Shown in pieces: positions 27,908 to 37,044 of a stretch of 64,000 nucleotides of DNA. The translations under genes were made by a program, and so were the position numbers. Below the pieces are notes generated by a model that was not told where the DNA came from, did not search any database, and saw nothing but the letters and a program-made list of their open reading frames with translations. How positions within the stretch are numbered: position 1 is the first letter of the stretch; each line of letters starts with the position of its first letter. Source of the DNA: Streptomyces griseochromogenes (lineage in GTDB: Bacteria; Actinomycetota; Actinomycetes; Streptomycetales; Streptomycetaceae); the NCBI RefSeq assembly GCF_001542625.1, contig NZ_CP016279.1, forward strand, positions 868,001 to 932,000. The letters are read 5' to 3'.

Positions 27908-28276
27908 GTGATCCAGCAGGAGTCGCGACTGCGCGTCGCCGACAACACTGGTGCGAAGGAAATCCTTTGCATCCGTGTGCTCGGTGGCTCCGGTCGCCGC
28001 TACGCGGGCATCGGTGACGTCATCGTCGCCACCGTCAAGGACGCGATCCCCGGTGGCAACGTGAAGAAGGGTGACGTCGTCAAGGCGGTCATCGTTCGCA
28101 CCGTCAAGGAGCGCCGCCGTCCGGACGGCTCGTACATCCGCTTCGACGAGAACGCCGCCGTCATTCTGAAGAACGACGGCGACCCTCGCGGCACCCGCAT
28201 CTTCGGCCCGGTCGGCCGTGAGCTGCGCGAGAAGAAGTTCATGAAGATCATCTCGCTCGCGCCGGAGGTGCTGTAA
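27908..28276 (+). CDS. rplN: 50S ribosomal protein L14
   Basis: 122 residues, standard. L14 forms intersubunit bridges and is the landing site of RsfS. GTG start after AGGAGATAGAC gives [31 protein letters not shown]; signature [11 protein letters not shown] and [15 protein letters not shown]. First gene of the spc operon. rplX begins two bases after its stop. Confidence 0.98.
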   Translation: MIQQESRLRVADNTGAKEILCIRVLGGSGRRYAGIGDVIVATVKDAIPGGNVKKGDVVKAVIVRTVKERRRPDGSYIRFDENAAVILKNDGDPRGTRIFGPVGRELREKKFMKIISLAPEVL

Positions 28277-28278
28277 GC

Positions 28279-28602
28279 ATGAAGATCAAGAAGGGCGACC
28301 TGGTCCAGGTCATCACCGGCAAGGACAAGGGCAAGCAGGGCAAGGTCATCGCTGCCTTCCCCCGCGAGGACCGTGTCCTGGTCGAGGGTGTCAACCGGGT
28401 CAAGAAGCACACCAAGGCCGGCCCGACCGCCAGCGGTTCGCAGGCCGGCGGCATCGTCACGACCGAGGCGCCGATCCACGTCTCCAACGTCCAGCTGGTC
28501 GTTGAGAAGGACGGCAACAAGGTCGTCACGCGTGTCGGTTACCGCTTCGACGACGAGGGCAACAAGATCCGCGTTGCCAAGCGGACGGGTGAGGACATCT
28601 GA
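28279..28602 (+). CDS. rplX: 50S ribosomal protein L24
   Basis: 107 residues. Assembly initiator binding the 23S 5' end. KOW motif at the start: [30 protein letters not shown]; then [12 protein letters not shown] and the C-terminal [20 protein letters not shown]. Stop overlaps the rplE ATG by one base. Confidence 0.98.
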   Translation: MKIKKGDLVQVITGKDKGKQGKVIAAFPREDRVLVEGVNRVKKHTKAGPTASGSQAGGIVTTEAPIHVSNVQLVVEKDGNKVVTRVGYRFDDEGNKIRVAKRTGEDI

Positions 28603-29159
28603 TGGCTACCACCACCACTCCGCGTCTGAAGCAGAAGTACCGCGAGGAGATCGCGGGCAAGATGCGTGACGAGTTCAAGTACGAGAACGTCATGCAGATC
28701 CCCGGCCTCGTCAAGATCGTGGTCAACATGGGTGTGGGCGACGCCGCCCGCGACTCCAAGCTGATCGAGGGCGCCATCCGCGACCTCACCACGATCACCG
28801 GCCAGAAGCCGCAGGTCACCAAGGCTCGTAAGTCCATCGCGCAGTTCAAGCTGCGTGAGGGCCAGCCGATCGGTGCCCACGTCACGCTTCGTGGCGACCG
28901 CATGTGGGAGTTCCTGGACCGCACCCTGTCGCTCGCGCTGCCGCGCATCCGCGACTTCCGCGGCCTGTCCCCCAAGCAGTTCGACGGCCGTGGCAACTAC
29001 ACCTTCGGTCTCACGGAGCAGGTCATGTTCCACGAGATCGACCAGGACAAGATCGACCGCGTCCGGGGTATGGACATCACCGTGGTCACCACGGCGACCA
29101 ACGACGCTGAGGGCCGCGCGCTCCTTCGTCACCTCGGCTTCCCGTTCAAGGAGGCGTGA
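28602..29159 (+). CDS. rplE: 50S ribosomal protein L5
   Basis: 185 residues. Binds 5S rRNA and contacts P-site t[20 protein letters not shown]; signature [40 protein letters not shown] and the end [15 protein letters not shown]. Overlaps rplX by one base; rpsZ five bases downstream. Confidence 0.98.
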   Translation: MATTTTPRLKQKYREEIAGKMRDEFKYENVMQIPGLVKIVVNMGVGDAARDSKLIEGAIRDLTTITGQKPQVTKARKSIAQFKLREGQPIGAHVTLRGDRMWEFLDRTLSLALPRIRDFRGLSPKQFDGRGNYTFGLTEQVMFHEIDQDKIDRVRGMDITVVTTATNDAEGRALLRHLGFPFKEA

Positions 29160-29164
29160 GCGAG

Positions 29165-29350
29165 ATGGCGAAGAAGGCTCTGATCGCTAAGGCTGCTCGC
29201 AAGCCCAAGTTCGGTGTGCGTGGCTACACGCGCTGCCAGCGCTGCGGCCGTCCCCACTCCGTGTACCGCAAGTTCGGCCTGTGCCGCGTGTGCCTTCGTG
29301 AGATGGCTCACCGTGGCGAGCTGCCGGGCGTGACCAAGAGCTCCTGGTAA
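29165..29350 (+). CDS. rpsZ: 30S ribosomal protein S14, zinc-binding type Z
   Basis: 61 residues, the short S14. [49 protein letters not shown]: CxxC-x12-CxxC forms the zinc ribbon, so this is the zinc-dependent (C+) paralogue; streptomycetes usually carry a zinc-free copy elsewhere under Zur control. ATG at 29165 chosen since GAGCGAG gives the ribosome site and the family starts MAKKAL. A 212-base gap follows. Confidence 0.97.
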   Translation: MAKKALIAKAARKPKFGVRGYTRCQRCGRPHSVYRKFGLCRVCLREMAHRGELPGVTKSSW

Positions 29351-29562
29351 TTCCCGTAATAGGGGATTCCGGAAGCTCTCGGTAAGCATCTGGGTCGGCA
29401 GGGGCCCTTCTCCGCATGCCGTAGGCTTGTGGGGTTGGGCGTCTGCCGCGCCCGTACGACTTACTACGCCGTAGGTCCACCGCGCCGCACCCGTCCCGTC
29501 TCGGATCGGGGAGAGGGATGGCGCACCAGGAAACCCCGGCGAGAGAGGCCGAAGGCCAATTC
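29351..29562 (+). other. rpsZ-rpsH intergenic region
   Basis: 212 bases, the longest gap inside the spc operon. Visible elements: CCGTAATAGGGGATTCCGG after rpsZ, a possible -10 (GTAGGCT near 29420) and a small inverted repeat CTACG-C-CGTAG at 29465-29475. An internal promoter for rpsH onward is possible but the -35 is unclear. Confidence 0.4.
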
Positions 29563-29961
29563 ATGACCATGACTGATCCGATCGCAGACATGCTTACGCG
29601 TCTGCGGAACGCGAACTCGGCATACCACGACTCCGTGACGATGCCGGCATCGAAGATCAAGTCTCACATCGCGGAGATCCTCCAGCAGGAGGGCTTCATC
29701 ACGGGCTGGAAGATCGAGGACGCCGAGGTCGGCAAGAACCTCGTTCTCGAGCTGAAGTTCGGCCCGAACCGTGAGCGCTCCATCGCGGGCATCAAGCGGA
29801 TCTCCAAGCCCGGTCTCCGGGTGTACGCGAAGTCCACCAACCTGCCGAAGGTGCTGGGCGGCCTCGGCGTGGCGATCATCTCCACGTCGCACGGGCTCCT
29901 CACCGACAAGCAGGCCGGCAAGAAGGGCGTGGGTGGGGAAGTCCTCGCCTACGTCTGGTAG
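29563..29961 (+). CDS. rpsH: 30S ribosomal protein S8
   Basis: 132 residues. Central-domain assembly protein and, in E. coli, the spc operon repressor. Start ATG at 29563 gives [20 protein letters not shown] as in other streptomycetes; an in-frame ATG at 29518 would add 15 non-conserved residues. C-terminal signature [20 protein letters not shown] is intact. rplF follows after 24 bases. Confidence 0.97.
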   Translation: MTMTDPIADMLTRLRNANSAYHDSVTMPASKIKSHIAEILQQEGFITGWKIEDAEVGKNLVLELKFGPNRERSIAGIKRISKPGLRVYAKSTNLPKVLGGLGVAIISTSHGLLTDKQAGKKGVGGEVLAYVW

Positions 29962-29985
29962 CGGAAGGGAACGGAGGAAACAGCT

Positions 29986-30525
29986 ATGTCGCGTATTGGC
30001 AAGCTCCCCATCACGGTTCCCGCCGGCGTGGACGTCACCATCGACGGCCGTACGGTCTCGGTCAAGGGCCCCAAGGGCACGCTGACCCACACCGTCGTCG
30101 CGCCGATCGACATCGTCAAGGGTGAGGACGGCGTTCTGAACGTCACCCGCCCGAACGACGAGCGTCAGAACAAGGCCCTGCACGGCCTGTCCCGCACGCT
30201 GGTGGCGAACATGATCACCGGCGTGACCCAGGGTTACGTGAAGAAGCTCGAGATCAGCGGTGTCGGTTACCGCGTGACGGCCAAGGGCTCGAACCTCGAG
30301 TTCGCGCTCGGCTACAGCCACCCGATCGTCGTCGAGGCGCCCGAGGGCATCACCTTCAAGGTGGAGACCCCGACCCGCTTCCAGGTCGAGGGCATCGACA
30401 AGCAGAAGGTCGGCGAGGTTGCGGCCAACATCCGCAAGCTGCGCAAGCCCGACCCGTACAAGGCCAAGGGCGTCAAGTACGAGGGCGAAGTCATCCGCCG
30501 CAAGGTCGGAAAGGCGGGTAAGTAA
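29986..30525 (+). CDS. rplF: 50S ribosomal protein L6
   Basis: 179 residues, two repeats of the L6 fold near the sarcin-ricin loop and GTPase centre. [21 protein letters not shown], then [18 protein letters not shown] and the signature [25 protein letters not shown] ribosome site. rplR begins three bases after its stop. Confidence 0.98.
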   Translation: MSRIGKLPITVPAGVDVTIDGRTVSVKGPKGTLTHTVVAPIDIVKGEDGVLNVTRPNDERQNKALHGLSRTLVANMITGVTQGYVKKLEISGVGYRVTAKGSNLEFALGYSHPIVVEAPEGITFKVETPTRFQVEGIDKQKVGEVAANIRKLRKPDPYKAKGVKYEGEVIRRKVGKAGK

Positions 30526-30528
30526 GCC

Positions 30529-30912
30529 ATGGCATACGGGCAGAAGATCCTCAAGGGCGACGCCTACAAGCGCGCCGCGATCAAGCGCCGTCACATCCGG
30601 ATCCGCAAGCGGATCGCCGGTACGGCGGAGCGTCCCCGTCTGGTCGTGACCCGCTCCAACCGCCACATCGTGGCGCAGGTGATCGACGACCTCAAGGGCC
30701 ACACCCTGGCGTCCGCGTCCACCCTGGACGCGTCCGTCCGCGGTGGCGAGGGCGACAAGTCCTCGCAGGCCAAGCAGGTCGGCGCCCTGGTCGCCGAGCG
30801 TGCCAAGGCCGCCGGTGTCGAGGCTGTCGTGTTCGACCGTGGTGGCAACCAGTACGCCGGGCGCATCGCCGCCCTGGCGGACGCCGCCCGCGAAGCCGGG
30901 CTCAAGTTCTGA
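30529..30912 (+). CDS. rplR: 50S ribosomal protein L18
   Basis: 127 residues. Binds and delivers 5S rRNA with L5. Basic N terminus ([20 protein letters not shown]), core [20 protein letters not shown] and the end [20 protein letters not shown] with AREAGLKF. Located three bases after rplF and 39 before rpsE. Confidence 0.98.
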   Translation: MAYGQKILKGDAYKRAAIKRRHIRIRKRIAGTAERPRLVVTRSNRHIVAQVIDDLKGHTLASASTLDASVRGGEGDKSSQAKQVGALVAERAKAAGVEAVVFDRGGNQYAGRIAALADAAREAGLKF

Positions 30913-30951
30913 GCCTGCCGTAGCTAGCGGAAACAGAGAGAGGTAATTCCA

Positions 30952-31557
30952 ATGGCTGGACCCCAGCGCCGCGGTGGCGGTGCCGGTGGCGGCGAGCGGC
31001 GGGACCGGAAGGGCCGTGACGGCGGCGCTGCTGCCGCCGAGAAGACCGCGTACGTTGAGCGCGTCGTCGCGATCAACCGCGTCGCCAAGGTTGTGAAGGG
31101 TGGTCGTCGCTTCAGCTTCACCGCGCTGGTCGTGGTGGGCGACGGTGACGGCACCGTGGGTGTCGGTTACGGCAAGGCCAAGGAGGTGCCGGCCGCCATC
31201 GCCAAGGGCGTTGAGGAGGCCAAGAAGCACTTCTTCAAGGTCCCCCGTATCCAGGGCACCATCCCGCACCCGATCCAGGGTGAGAAGGCTGCCGGCGTCG
31301 TGCTGCTCAAGCCCGCGTCCCCCGGTACCGGTGTTATCGCCGGTGGCCCGGTGCGTGCCGTGCTCGAGTGCGCCGGTATCCACGACATCCTGTCGAAGTC
31401 GCTCGGCTCCGACAACGCGATCAACATCGTGCACGCGACCGTGGAGGCCCTGAAGGGCCTGCAGCGTCCCGAGGAGGTCGCGGCCCGCCGCGGTCTGCCG
31501 CTCGAGGACGTCGCTCCCGCGGCTCTGCTGCGTGCGCGTGCCGGGGCGGGTGCGTGA
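30952..31557 (+). CDS. rpsE: 30S ribosomal protein S5
   Basis: 201 residues. Affects decoding fidelity and is the spectinomycin-resistance locus. A Gly/Arg-rich N-terminal extension (~35 residues, [20 protein letters not shown]) precedes the core [20 protein letters not shown] and [23 protein letters not shown]. The C terminus ends in an Ala-rich tail. Overlaps rpmD by one base. Confidence 0.98.
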   Translation: MAGPQRRGGGAGGGERRDRKGRDGGAAAAEKTAYVERVVAINRVAKVVKGGRRFSFTALVVVGDGDGTVGVGYGKAKEVPAAIAKGVEEAKKHFFKVPRIQGTIPHPIQGEKAAGVVLLKPASPGTGVIAGGPVRAVLECAGIHDILSKSLGSDNAINIVHATVEALKGLQRPEEVAARRGLPLEDVAPAALLRARAGAGA

Positions 31558-31739
31558 TGGCTCAGCTCAAGATCACGCAGGTCAAGTCCTACATCGGTAG
31601 CAAGCAGAACCACCGCGACACCCTGCGGTCCCTTGGTCTCAAGGGCATCAACACGCAGGTCGTCAAGGAGGACCGCCCCGAGTTCCGCGGCATGGTGCAC
31701 ACCGTCCGCCACCTCGTGACGGTCGAGGAGGTCGACTGA
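31557..31739 (+). CDS. rpmD: 50S ribosomal protein L30
   Basis: 60 residues. [39 protein letters not shown], the classic small L30. ATG overlaps the rpsE stop (TGATG). rplO starts two bases after its stop. Confidence 0.98.
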   Translation: MAQLKITQVKSYIGSKQNHRDTLRSLGLKGINTQVVKEDRPEFRGMVHTVRHLVTVEEVD

Positions 31740-31741
31740 TC

Positions 31742-32197
31742 ATGGCGGAGCAGAACCCGCTCAAGATCCACAACCTCCGTCCCGCCCCGGGCGCCAAGAC
31801 CGCCAAGACCCGTGTCGGTCGTGGTGAGGCGTCGAAGGGTAAGACGGCCGGTCGTGGTACCAAGGGTACGAAGGCCCGTTACCAGGTTCCGGAGCGCTTC
31901 GAGGGTGGCCAGATGCCGCTCCACATGCGCCTCCCGAAGCTGAAGGGCTTCAAGAACCCGTTCAAGACCGAGTTCCAGGTCGTGAACCTCGACAAGCTGG
32001 CCGCGCTCTACCCCGAGGGTGGCGAGGTCACGGTCGAGGGTCTGGTGGCCAAGGGTGCCGTTCGCAAGAACAGCCTCGTCAAGGTCCTCGGCCAGGGCGA
32101 GATCTCCGTGGCGCTGCAGGTGACGGTCGACGCCGTCTCCGGCTCCGCCAAGGAGAAGATCACCGCCGCCGGCGGTACGGTCACCGAGCTCGTCTGA
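31742..32197 (+). CDS. rplO: 50S ribosomal protein L15
   Basis: 151 residues. Late-assembly 50S protein. Gly/Lys/Arg-rich N-terminal half ([34 protein letters not shown]) and [20 protein letters not shown] are family hallmarks. Last ribosomal gene before a strong terminator-like hairpin; secY lies 188 bases downstream. Confidence 0.98.
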   Translation: MAEQNPLKIHNLRPAPGAKTAKTRVGRGEASKGKTAGRGTKGTKARYQVPERFEGGQMPLHMRLPKLKGFKNPFKTEFQVVNLDKLAALYPEGGEVTVEGLVAKGAVRKNSLVKVLGQGEISVALQVTVDAVSGSAKEKITAAGGTVTELV

Positions 32198-32222
32198 GTC
32201 CTTCAGACGCCTTGATGACGTA

Positions 32223-32273
32223 AACGATCCCGACCGGGGATACCTCACAATGGGGTATCCCCGGTTGGTCGTT
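32223..32273 (+). terminator. Terminator-like hairpin between rplO and secY
   Basis: Perfect inner stem CCGGGGATACC (32234-32244) and GGTATCCCCGG (32254-32264), with outer AACGA/TCGTT arms (32223-32227, 32269-32273). It implies that secY onward has its own promoter; TAAGGT at about 32296 could be a -10 but the -35 is weak. Confidence 0.8.
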
Positions 32274-32385
32274 CCAAGGTGGGCAGGGTCGCCGGTAAGG
32301 TGGCCTGCACTGCTCTTTTTCCTTATCCGTCGAATCTCACGACCGTCACCCTTGACGCAGTTGCGCGGGGGTCGCAGGAGGCACC

Positions 32386-33699
32386 GTGCTCACCGCGTTC
32401 GCCCGGGCGTTCAGGACGCCCGACCTGCGCAAGAAGCTGCTCTTCACGCTGGGCATCATCGTGGTCTACCGGGTCGGTACCCACGTCCCGATCCCCGGCG
32501 TCAACTACAAGGCCGTCCAGCAGTGCGTCAGCGAGGCAGGCGCCAATCAGGGCCTGTTCGGTCTCGTGAACATGTTCAGCGGTGGTGCGCTGCTGCAGAT
32601 CACGATCTTCGCGCTCGGGATCATGCCGTACATCACGGCCAGCATCATCCTTCAGCTGCTCACCGTGGTCATCCCGCGCCTGGAAGCCCTGAAGAAGGAG
32701 GGCCAGGCCGGTACGGCGAAGATCACGCAGTACACCCGCTACCTGACGGTGGCGCTCGCCATCCTGCAGGGCACCGGCCTGGTGGCCACCGCCCGCAGCG
32801 GCGCTCTCTTCAACGGCTGCTCGGTCGCCTCGAGCATCGTTCCGGACCAGGCGATCTTCACGACCATCACGATGGTCGTCTGCATGACCGCCGGTACGGG
32901 CGTCGTCATGTGGCTCGGCGAGCTGATCACCGACCGCGGCATCGGCAACGGCATGTCGATCCTCATGTTCATCTCGATCGCGGCGACCTTCCCGTCCGCG
33001 CTGTGGGCCATCAAGAAGCAGGGCTCGCTCGCCGGTGGCTGGATCGAGTTCGGCACGGTCATCCTGGTCGGCCTGGTCATGGTCGCGCTCGTCGTCTTCG
33101 TCGAGCAGGCCCAGCGGCGCATCCCGGTCCAGTACGCGAAGCGCATGATCGGCCGTCGTTCCTACGGTGGTACGTCCACGTACATCCCGCTCAAGGTGAA
33201 CCAGGCGGGTGTGATTCCGGTCATCTTCGCCTCCTCGCTGCTCTACATCCCGGCCCTGGTGGCGCAGTTCGCGGGGGGCAATTCGAGCTGGACGGTCTGG
33301 ATCAAGAACAACCTGACCAAGGGCGACCACCCGATTTACATCACTCTGTACTTCTTGCTCATCGTTTTCTTCGCGTTCTTCTACGTGGCTATCTCCTTCA
33401 ACCCCGAGGAAGTCGCGGACAACATGAAGAAGTATGGTGGCTTCATCCCGGGCATCCGGGCTGGCCGACCGACCGCTGAGTACCTCAGCTATGTGCTCAA
33501 CCGGATCACCTGGCCGGGTTCGCTGTATCTGGGTCTGATTGCTCTCGTGCCAACAATGGCGTTGGTCGGGTTCGGGGCGACGAACAACTTCCCGTTCGGC
33601 GGGACGAGCATCCTGATCATCGTGGGTGTCGGTCTCGAGACGGTGAAGCAGATCGAGAGCCAGCTCCAGCAGCGCAATTACGAAGGGTTCCTCCGCTGA
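32386..33699 (+). CDS. secY: Preprotein translocase subunit SecY
   Basis: 437 residues. Channel subunit of the Sec translocon, ten predicted membrane helices. N terminus MLTAFARAFRTPDLRKKLLFTLGIIVVYRVG, plug/TM2 region GLFGLVNMFSGGALLQITIF, ALGIMPYITASII, and cytoplasmic loops SYGGTSTYIPLKVNQAGVIP and GIRAGRPTAEYL. GTG start with a near-perfect GGAGG seven bases before. Stop overlaps the adk ATG (TGATG). Confidence 0.98.
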   Translation: MLTAFARAFRTPDLRKKLLFTLGIIVVYRVGTHVPIPGVNYKAVQQCVSEAGANQGLFGLVNMFSGGALLQITIFALGIMPYITASIILQLLTVVIPRLEALKKEGQAGTAKITQYTRYLTVALAILQGTGLVATARSGALFNGCSVASSIVPDQAIFTTITMVVCMTAGTGVVMWLGELITDRGIGNGMSILMFISIAATFPSALWAIKKQGSLAGGWIEFGTVILVGLVMVALVVFVEQAQRRIPVQYAKRMIGRRSYGGTSTYIPLKVNQAGVIPVIFASSLLYIPALVAQFAGGNSSWTVWIKNNLTKGDHPIYITLYFLLIVFFAFFYVAISFNPEEVADNMKKYGGFIPGIRAGRPTAEYLSYVLNRITWPGSLYLGLIALVPTMALVGFGATNNFPFGGTSILIIVGVGLETVKQIESQLQQRNYEGFLR

Positions 33700-34364
33700 T
33701 GCGTATCGTCCTCGTCGGGCCGCCGGGTGCCGGTAAGGGAACGCAAGCCGTCCGCCTCGCAGAGAAGCTGGCCATCCCGCACATCTCCACGGGTGACCTG
33801 TTCCGGGCCAACATCAGCCAGCAGACCGAGCTGGGCAAGCTCGCCAAGTCCTACATGGACGCGGGCAACCTCGTGCCCGACGAGGTCACGATCGCGATGG
33901 CCAAGGACCGCATGGAGCAGCCCGACGCGGAGAACGGCTTCCTGCTGGACGGCTTCCCGCGCAATGTCTCGCAGGCCGAGGCCCTGGACGCGCTGCTGGA
34001 GTCCGAGAGCATCAAGCTGGACGCCGTTCTGGACCTGGAGGTCCCGGAGGACGAGGTCGTCAAGCGCATCGCCGGCCGGCGTATCTGCCGCAACGACTCG
34101 TCCCACGTCTTCCACGTGACGTACAGCCCGCCGAAGCGGGAGGGCGTGTGCGACGTCTGCGGCGGTGAGCTGTACCAGCGCGACGACGACTCCGAGGGGA
34201 CCGTCCGCAAGCGGCTGGAGGTCTACCACACGCAGACCGAGCCGATCATCGACTACTACAAGGCGCAGGGCCTGGTCGTGACCATCTCCTCCCTGGGTCC
34301 GGTGGACGAGATCACGCAGCGGGCCCTGGAGGCCCTCAAGCGCGAGAAGGCCGAGAACAAGTAG
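33699..34364 (+). CDS. adk: Adenylate kinase
   Basis: 221 residues. Interconverts ATP + AMP and 2 ADP. P-loop GPPGAGKGTQAV, AMP-site ISTGDLFR and DGFPRNVSQAEAL. A long lid has C-R-N-D...C-D-V-C-G, which can bind zinc as in Gram-positive long-form enzymes. Immediately downstream of secY, overlapping by one base, the common secY-adk-map-infA order. Confidence 0.97.
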   Translation: MRIVLVGPPGAGKGTQAVRLAEKLAIPHISTGDLFRANISQQTELGKLAKSYMDAGNLVPDEVTIAMAKDRMEQPDAENGFLLDGFPRNVSQAEALDALLESESIKLDAVLDLEVPEDEVVKRIAGRRICRNDSSHVFHVTYSPPKREGVCDVCGGELYQRDDDSEGTVRKRLEVYHTQTEPIIDYYKAQGLVVTISSLGPVDEITQRALEALKREKAENK

Positions 34365-34377
34365 ATCGCGGTCCTTC

Positions 34378-34410
34378 CGGCCGCGGTGCCCTCCCGGGGC
34401 GCCGCGGCCG
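34378..34410 (+). terminator. Hairpin between adk and map
   Basis: Stem CGGCCGCGG-T-GCC (34378-34390) with GGC-G-CCGCGGCCG (34398-34410), loop CTCCCGG; one T-G pair. 14 bases after adk. The following 53 bases before map may hold a promoter (GTAGTGTTGTG), not well resolved. Confidence 0.6.
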
Positions 34411-34463
34411 TAGTGTTGTGTACGTAACCCAGTCGACGTGAGTGACGGAGAGCGCAGGCCCCC

Positions 34464-35300
34464 ATGGTGCAGATCAAGACCCCCGAGCAGATCGCCAAGA
34501 TGCGTGCGGCGGGCCTGGTCGTAGCCGCCATCCACGCGGCCACGCGCGAAGCCGCGGTGCCGGGCGCCTCCACCAAGGACCTGGACGAGGTCGCCCGCAA
34601 GGTGCTCGCGGAGCACGGCGCCAAGTCGAACTTCCTGGGGTACGGCGGTTTCCCCGCGACGATCTGCACCTCGGCCAACGAGGTGGTCGTCCACGGCATC
34701 CCCACGGAGGACGTCGTTCTGAAGGACGGCGACATCATCTCCATCGACGCGGGTGCCATCGTCGACGGCTGGCACGGTGACGCGGCCTACACGGCCTTCG
34801 TGGGCTCCGGTCACGCTCCGGAGCTGATCGAGCTGTCCCGGGTGACCGAGGAATCGATGTGGGCCGGCATCGCGGCCATGAAGCAGGGCAACCGCCTGGT
34901 CGACGTCTCCCGGGCCGTCGAGACGTACATCCGCCGCCAGCCCAAGCCGGGCGGCGGCAAGTACGGGATCATCGAGGACTACGGCGGCCACGGCATCGGC
35001 ACCGAGATGCACATGGACCCGCATCTGCTGAACTACGTCGACCGCCGCCGTGGCAAGGGCCCCAAGCTGGTCCCCGGTTTCTGCCTCGCCATCGAGCCGA
35101 TGGTCTCCCTCGGCACCCCGCGCACCGAGGTCCTCGAGGACGACTGGACGGTCATCACCACGGACGGCACCTGGTCCTCCCACTGGGAGCACTCGGTCGC
35201 GCTGACCGAGGAGGGCCCCCTCGTACTGACCGCTCCGGACGGCGGCAAGGCCAAGCTGGCCGAGTACGGAGTGACGGCCGCGCCCGACCCCCTGGCATAA
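34464..35300 (+). CDS. map: Methionine aminopeptidase, type I
   Basis: 278 residues. Removes N-terminal methionine during translation. Two-metal site residues: SIDAGAIVDGWHGDAA (two Asp), GGHGIGTEMHMDP (His), CLAIEPMV (Glu) and SSHWEHSVALTEEGP (Glu). N-terminal region HGAKSNFLGYGGFPATICTS and NEVVVHGIP fix the family. Starts ATG after GGAGAGCGCAGG. Part of the secY-infA stretch. Confidence 0.97.
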   Translation: MVQIKTPEQIAKMRAAGLVVAAIHAATREAAVPGASTKDLDEVARKVLAEHGAKSNFLGYGGFPATICTSANEVVVHGIPTEDVVLKDGDIISIDAGAIVDGWHGDAAYTAFVGSGHAPELIELSRVTEESMWAGIAAMKQGNRLVDVSRAVETYIRRQPKPGGGKYGIIEDYGGHGIGTEMHMDPHLLNYVDRRRGKGPKLVPGFCLAIEPMVSLGTPRTEVLEDDWTVITTDGTWSSHWEHSVALTEEGPLVLTAPDGGKAKLAEYGVTAAPDPLA

Positions 35301-35330
35301 GGATCAGGGGCACGGGGCAGACTCCCTCGA

Positions 35331-35360
35331 TTCGTGTTTCCTGGTGCGCTGACGTAGACT
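35331..35360 (+). promoter_or_regulatory. Candidate promoter for infA
   Basis: TTCGTG (35331-35336), 18-base spacer, TAGACT (35355-35360). The -10 is good, the -35 poor. It lies about 100 bases upstream of infA and after the map stop. Confidence 0.4.
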
Positions 35361-35462
35361 GACTCGTCGGCTCTCGTGCACCCGCATGTCCGCATGCGCT
35401 CGCACTTGTCCTCCGCGGCAAGGGAGAGAGTCGATCAAGGTAGTCGATTCGAAGGGCGAAGC

Positions 35463-35684
35463 GTGGCCAAGAAGCAAGGTGCCATCGAGATCGAGGGCAC
35501 TGTCGTCGAGTCTCTGCCGAACGCCATGTTCAAGGTCGAGCTCCAGAACGGCCACCAGGTCCTGGCACACATCAGCGGCAAGATGCGTATGCACTACATC
35601 CGCATCCTCCCTGACGACCGGGTCGTGGTGGAGCTGTCTCCGTACGACCTGACGCGTGGCCGGATCGTCTACCGCTACAAGTAG
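35463..35684 (+). CDS. infA: Translation initiation factor IF-1
   Basis: 73 residues, single OB fold that occupies the A site during initiation. The GTG start yields [20 protein letters not shown], then [20 protein letters not shown] and [30 protein letters not shown] gives the ribosome site. rpmJ follows 59 bases later. Confidence 0.98.
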   Translation: MAKKQGAIEIEGTVVESLPNAMFKVELQNGHQVLAHISGKMRMHYIRILPDDRVVVELSPYDLTRGRIVYRYK

Positions 35685-35743
35685 ATCTTGCCCGCACCCC
35701 GGCTCTCATCGGGGTGATGGCACTGACCCGGAGAACCTCACCC

Positions 35744-35857
35744 ATGAAGGTCAAGCCGAGCGTCAAGAAGATCTGCGACAAGTGCAGGGTGATCCGCCGT
35801 CACGGCAGGGTCATGGTCATCTGCGAGAACCCGCGCCACAAGCAGCGCCAGGGCTGA
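35744..35857 (+). CDS. rpmJ: 50S ribosomal protein L36, zinc-ribbon type
   Basis: 37 residues: [20 protein letters not shown], then [18 protein letters not shown]11, C14, C27 and H32 make the zinc site, so this is the C+ form. Standard length; ATG preceded by GGAGAACCTCACCC. Located between infA and rpsM as in most bacteria. Confidence 0.97.
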   Translation: MKVKPSVKKICDKCRVIRRHGRVMVICENPRHKQRQG

Positions 35858-36045
35858 CGCACGACCGATCCCTCTGCACCCATCGCAGAGATTCGCGCGA
35901 CGCAAGCTGAATTGTTCATACGCAGAACCCGAGCCATCCAGCTCGACACCCCCGGTTCGGAGGCCGGGGACCCGGTTCGTACCTGGTACGGCGGTCGGGA
36001 TCCGGTTCTGTGGAAGACCTCCGAAGATTCACCAGGAGCCATTGA

Positions 36046-36426
36046 ATGGCACGCGTTTCCGGTGTTGACATCCCGCGCGAAAAGCGCGTGGAGGTCGCCC
36101 TCACCTACGTGTTCGGCATCGGCCGGACCCTCTCCCAGCAGACGCTGGCCGAGACCGGTATCGACCCGAACACCCGCGTTCGCGACCTGACCGAAGAGCA
36201 GCTGGTCGCCATTCGCGAGTACGTCGACAACAACATCAAGACCGAGGGTGACCTCCGTCGCGAGATCCAGGCCGACATCCGCCGCAAGGTCGAGATCGGC
36301 TGCTACCAGGGTCTCCGTCACCGTCGCGGTCTGCCCGTCCGCGGTCAGCGCACCAGCACCAACGCTCGCACCCGCAAGGGCCCGCGTCGCGCCATCGCCG
36401 GCAAGAAGAAGCCGGGCAAGAAGTAG
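36046..36426 (+). CDS. rpsM: 30S ribosomal protein S13
   Basis: 126 residues. Head protein touching P-site tRNA and 50[27 protein letters not shown] and [23 protein letters not shown] are the family signatures; Lys-rich end KKKPGKK. CAGGAGCC ribosome site. The 188-base upstream gap contains CTCTGC/GCAGAG and other small inverted repeats but no clear promoter. Confidence 0.98.
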   Translation: MARVSGVDIPREKRVEVALTYVFGIGRTLSQQTLAETGIDPNTRVRDLTEEQLVAIREYVDNNIKTEGDLRREIQADIRRKVEIGCYQGLRHRRGLPVRGQRTSTNARTRKGPRRAIAGKKKPGKK

Positions 36427-36491
36427 TCCGCAGCGGACACCTGTCCACGGTCTTCGCTGTAGGACCGACCACCTCCCGTAGGAGTTAGTAG

Positions 36492-36896
36492 ATGCCCCCC
36501 AAGGGACGTCAGGGCGCTGCCAAGAAGGTGCGCCGCAAGGAAAAGAAGAACGTCGCTCACGGCCACGCGCACATCAAGAGCACGTTCAACAACACGATCG
36601 TCTCGATCACGGACCCGTCCGGCAACGTGATCTCCTGGGCCTCCGCCGGCCACGTCGGCTTCAAGGGCTCCAGGAAGTCCACGCCGTTCGCCGCGCAGAT
36701 GGCCGCCGAGTCGGCTGCCCGCCGCGCCCAGGAGCACGGCATGCGCAAGGTCGACGTGTTCGTCAAGGGCCCGGGCTCCGGTCGTGAGACCGCGATCCGC
36801 TCCCTGCAGGCCACGGGCCTCGAGGTCGGCTCCATCCAGGACGTCACCCCGACCCCGCACAACGGCTGCCGGCCGCCGAAGCGTCGTCGCGTCTGA
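36492..36896 (+). CDS. rpsK: 30S ribosomal protein S11
   Basis: 134 residues. Platform protein next to the Shine-Dalgarno helix. [39 protein letters not shown] and the end [15 protein letters not shown] are intact. ATG at 36492. In E. coli rpsD follows; here the next gene is rpoA, so S4 must be encoded elsewhere. Confidence 0.98.
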   Translation: MPPKGRQGAAKKVRRKEKKNVAHGHAHIKSTFNNTIVSITDPSGNVISWASAGHVGFKGSRKSTPFAAQMAAESAARRAQEHGMRKVDVFVKGPGSGRETAIRSLQATGLEVGSIQDVTPTPHNGCRPPKRRRV

Positions 36897-36918
36897 CGCA
36901 CGGTTGCTCTGAGGATTC

Positions 36919-36954
36919 GGGCGGTACGGCTCCGTACACGGGGCCGTATCGCCC
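36919..36954 (+). promoter_or_regulatory. Stem-loop between rpsK and rpoA
   Basis: GGGCGGTACGGC (36919-36930) pairs with GCCGTATCGCCC (36943-36954) with one G-T. A second, shorter stem CCGCAC/GTGCGG follows around 36969-36989. They occupy the place where rpsD sits in other bacteria and may tune rpoA relative to rpsM-rpsK. Confidence 0.55.
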
Positions 36955-37044
36955 GTACCCTTGCAGTACCCGCACTTTTCACGGGTGCGGATTCCGTCGG
37001 GTGTCAAATAGCGGGCGCCCACGAATGAAGGATCTGATCCACGC

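Noticed and set aside
35858..36045. S4-binding pseudoknot in the rpsM leader
   Set aside because: Small inverted repeats are there, but nothing matches the E. coli alpha-operon pseudoknot, and rpsD is not in this operon.
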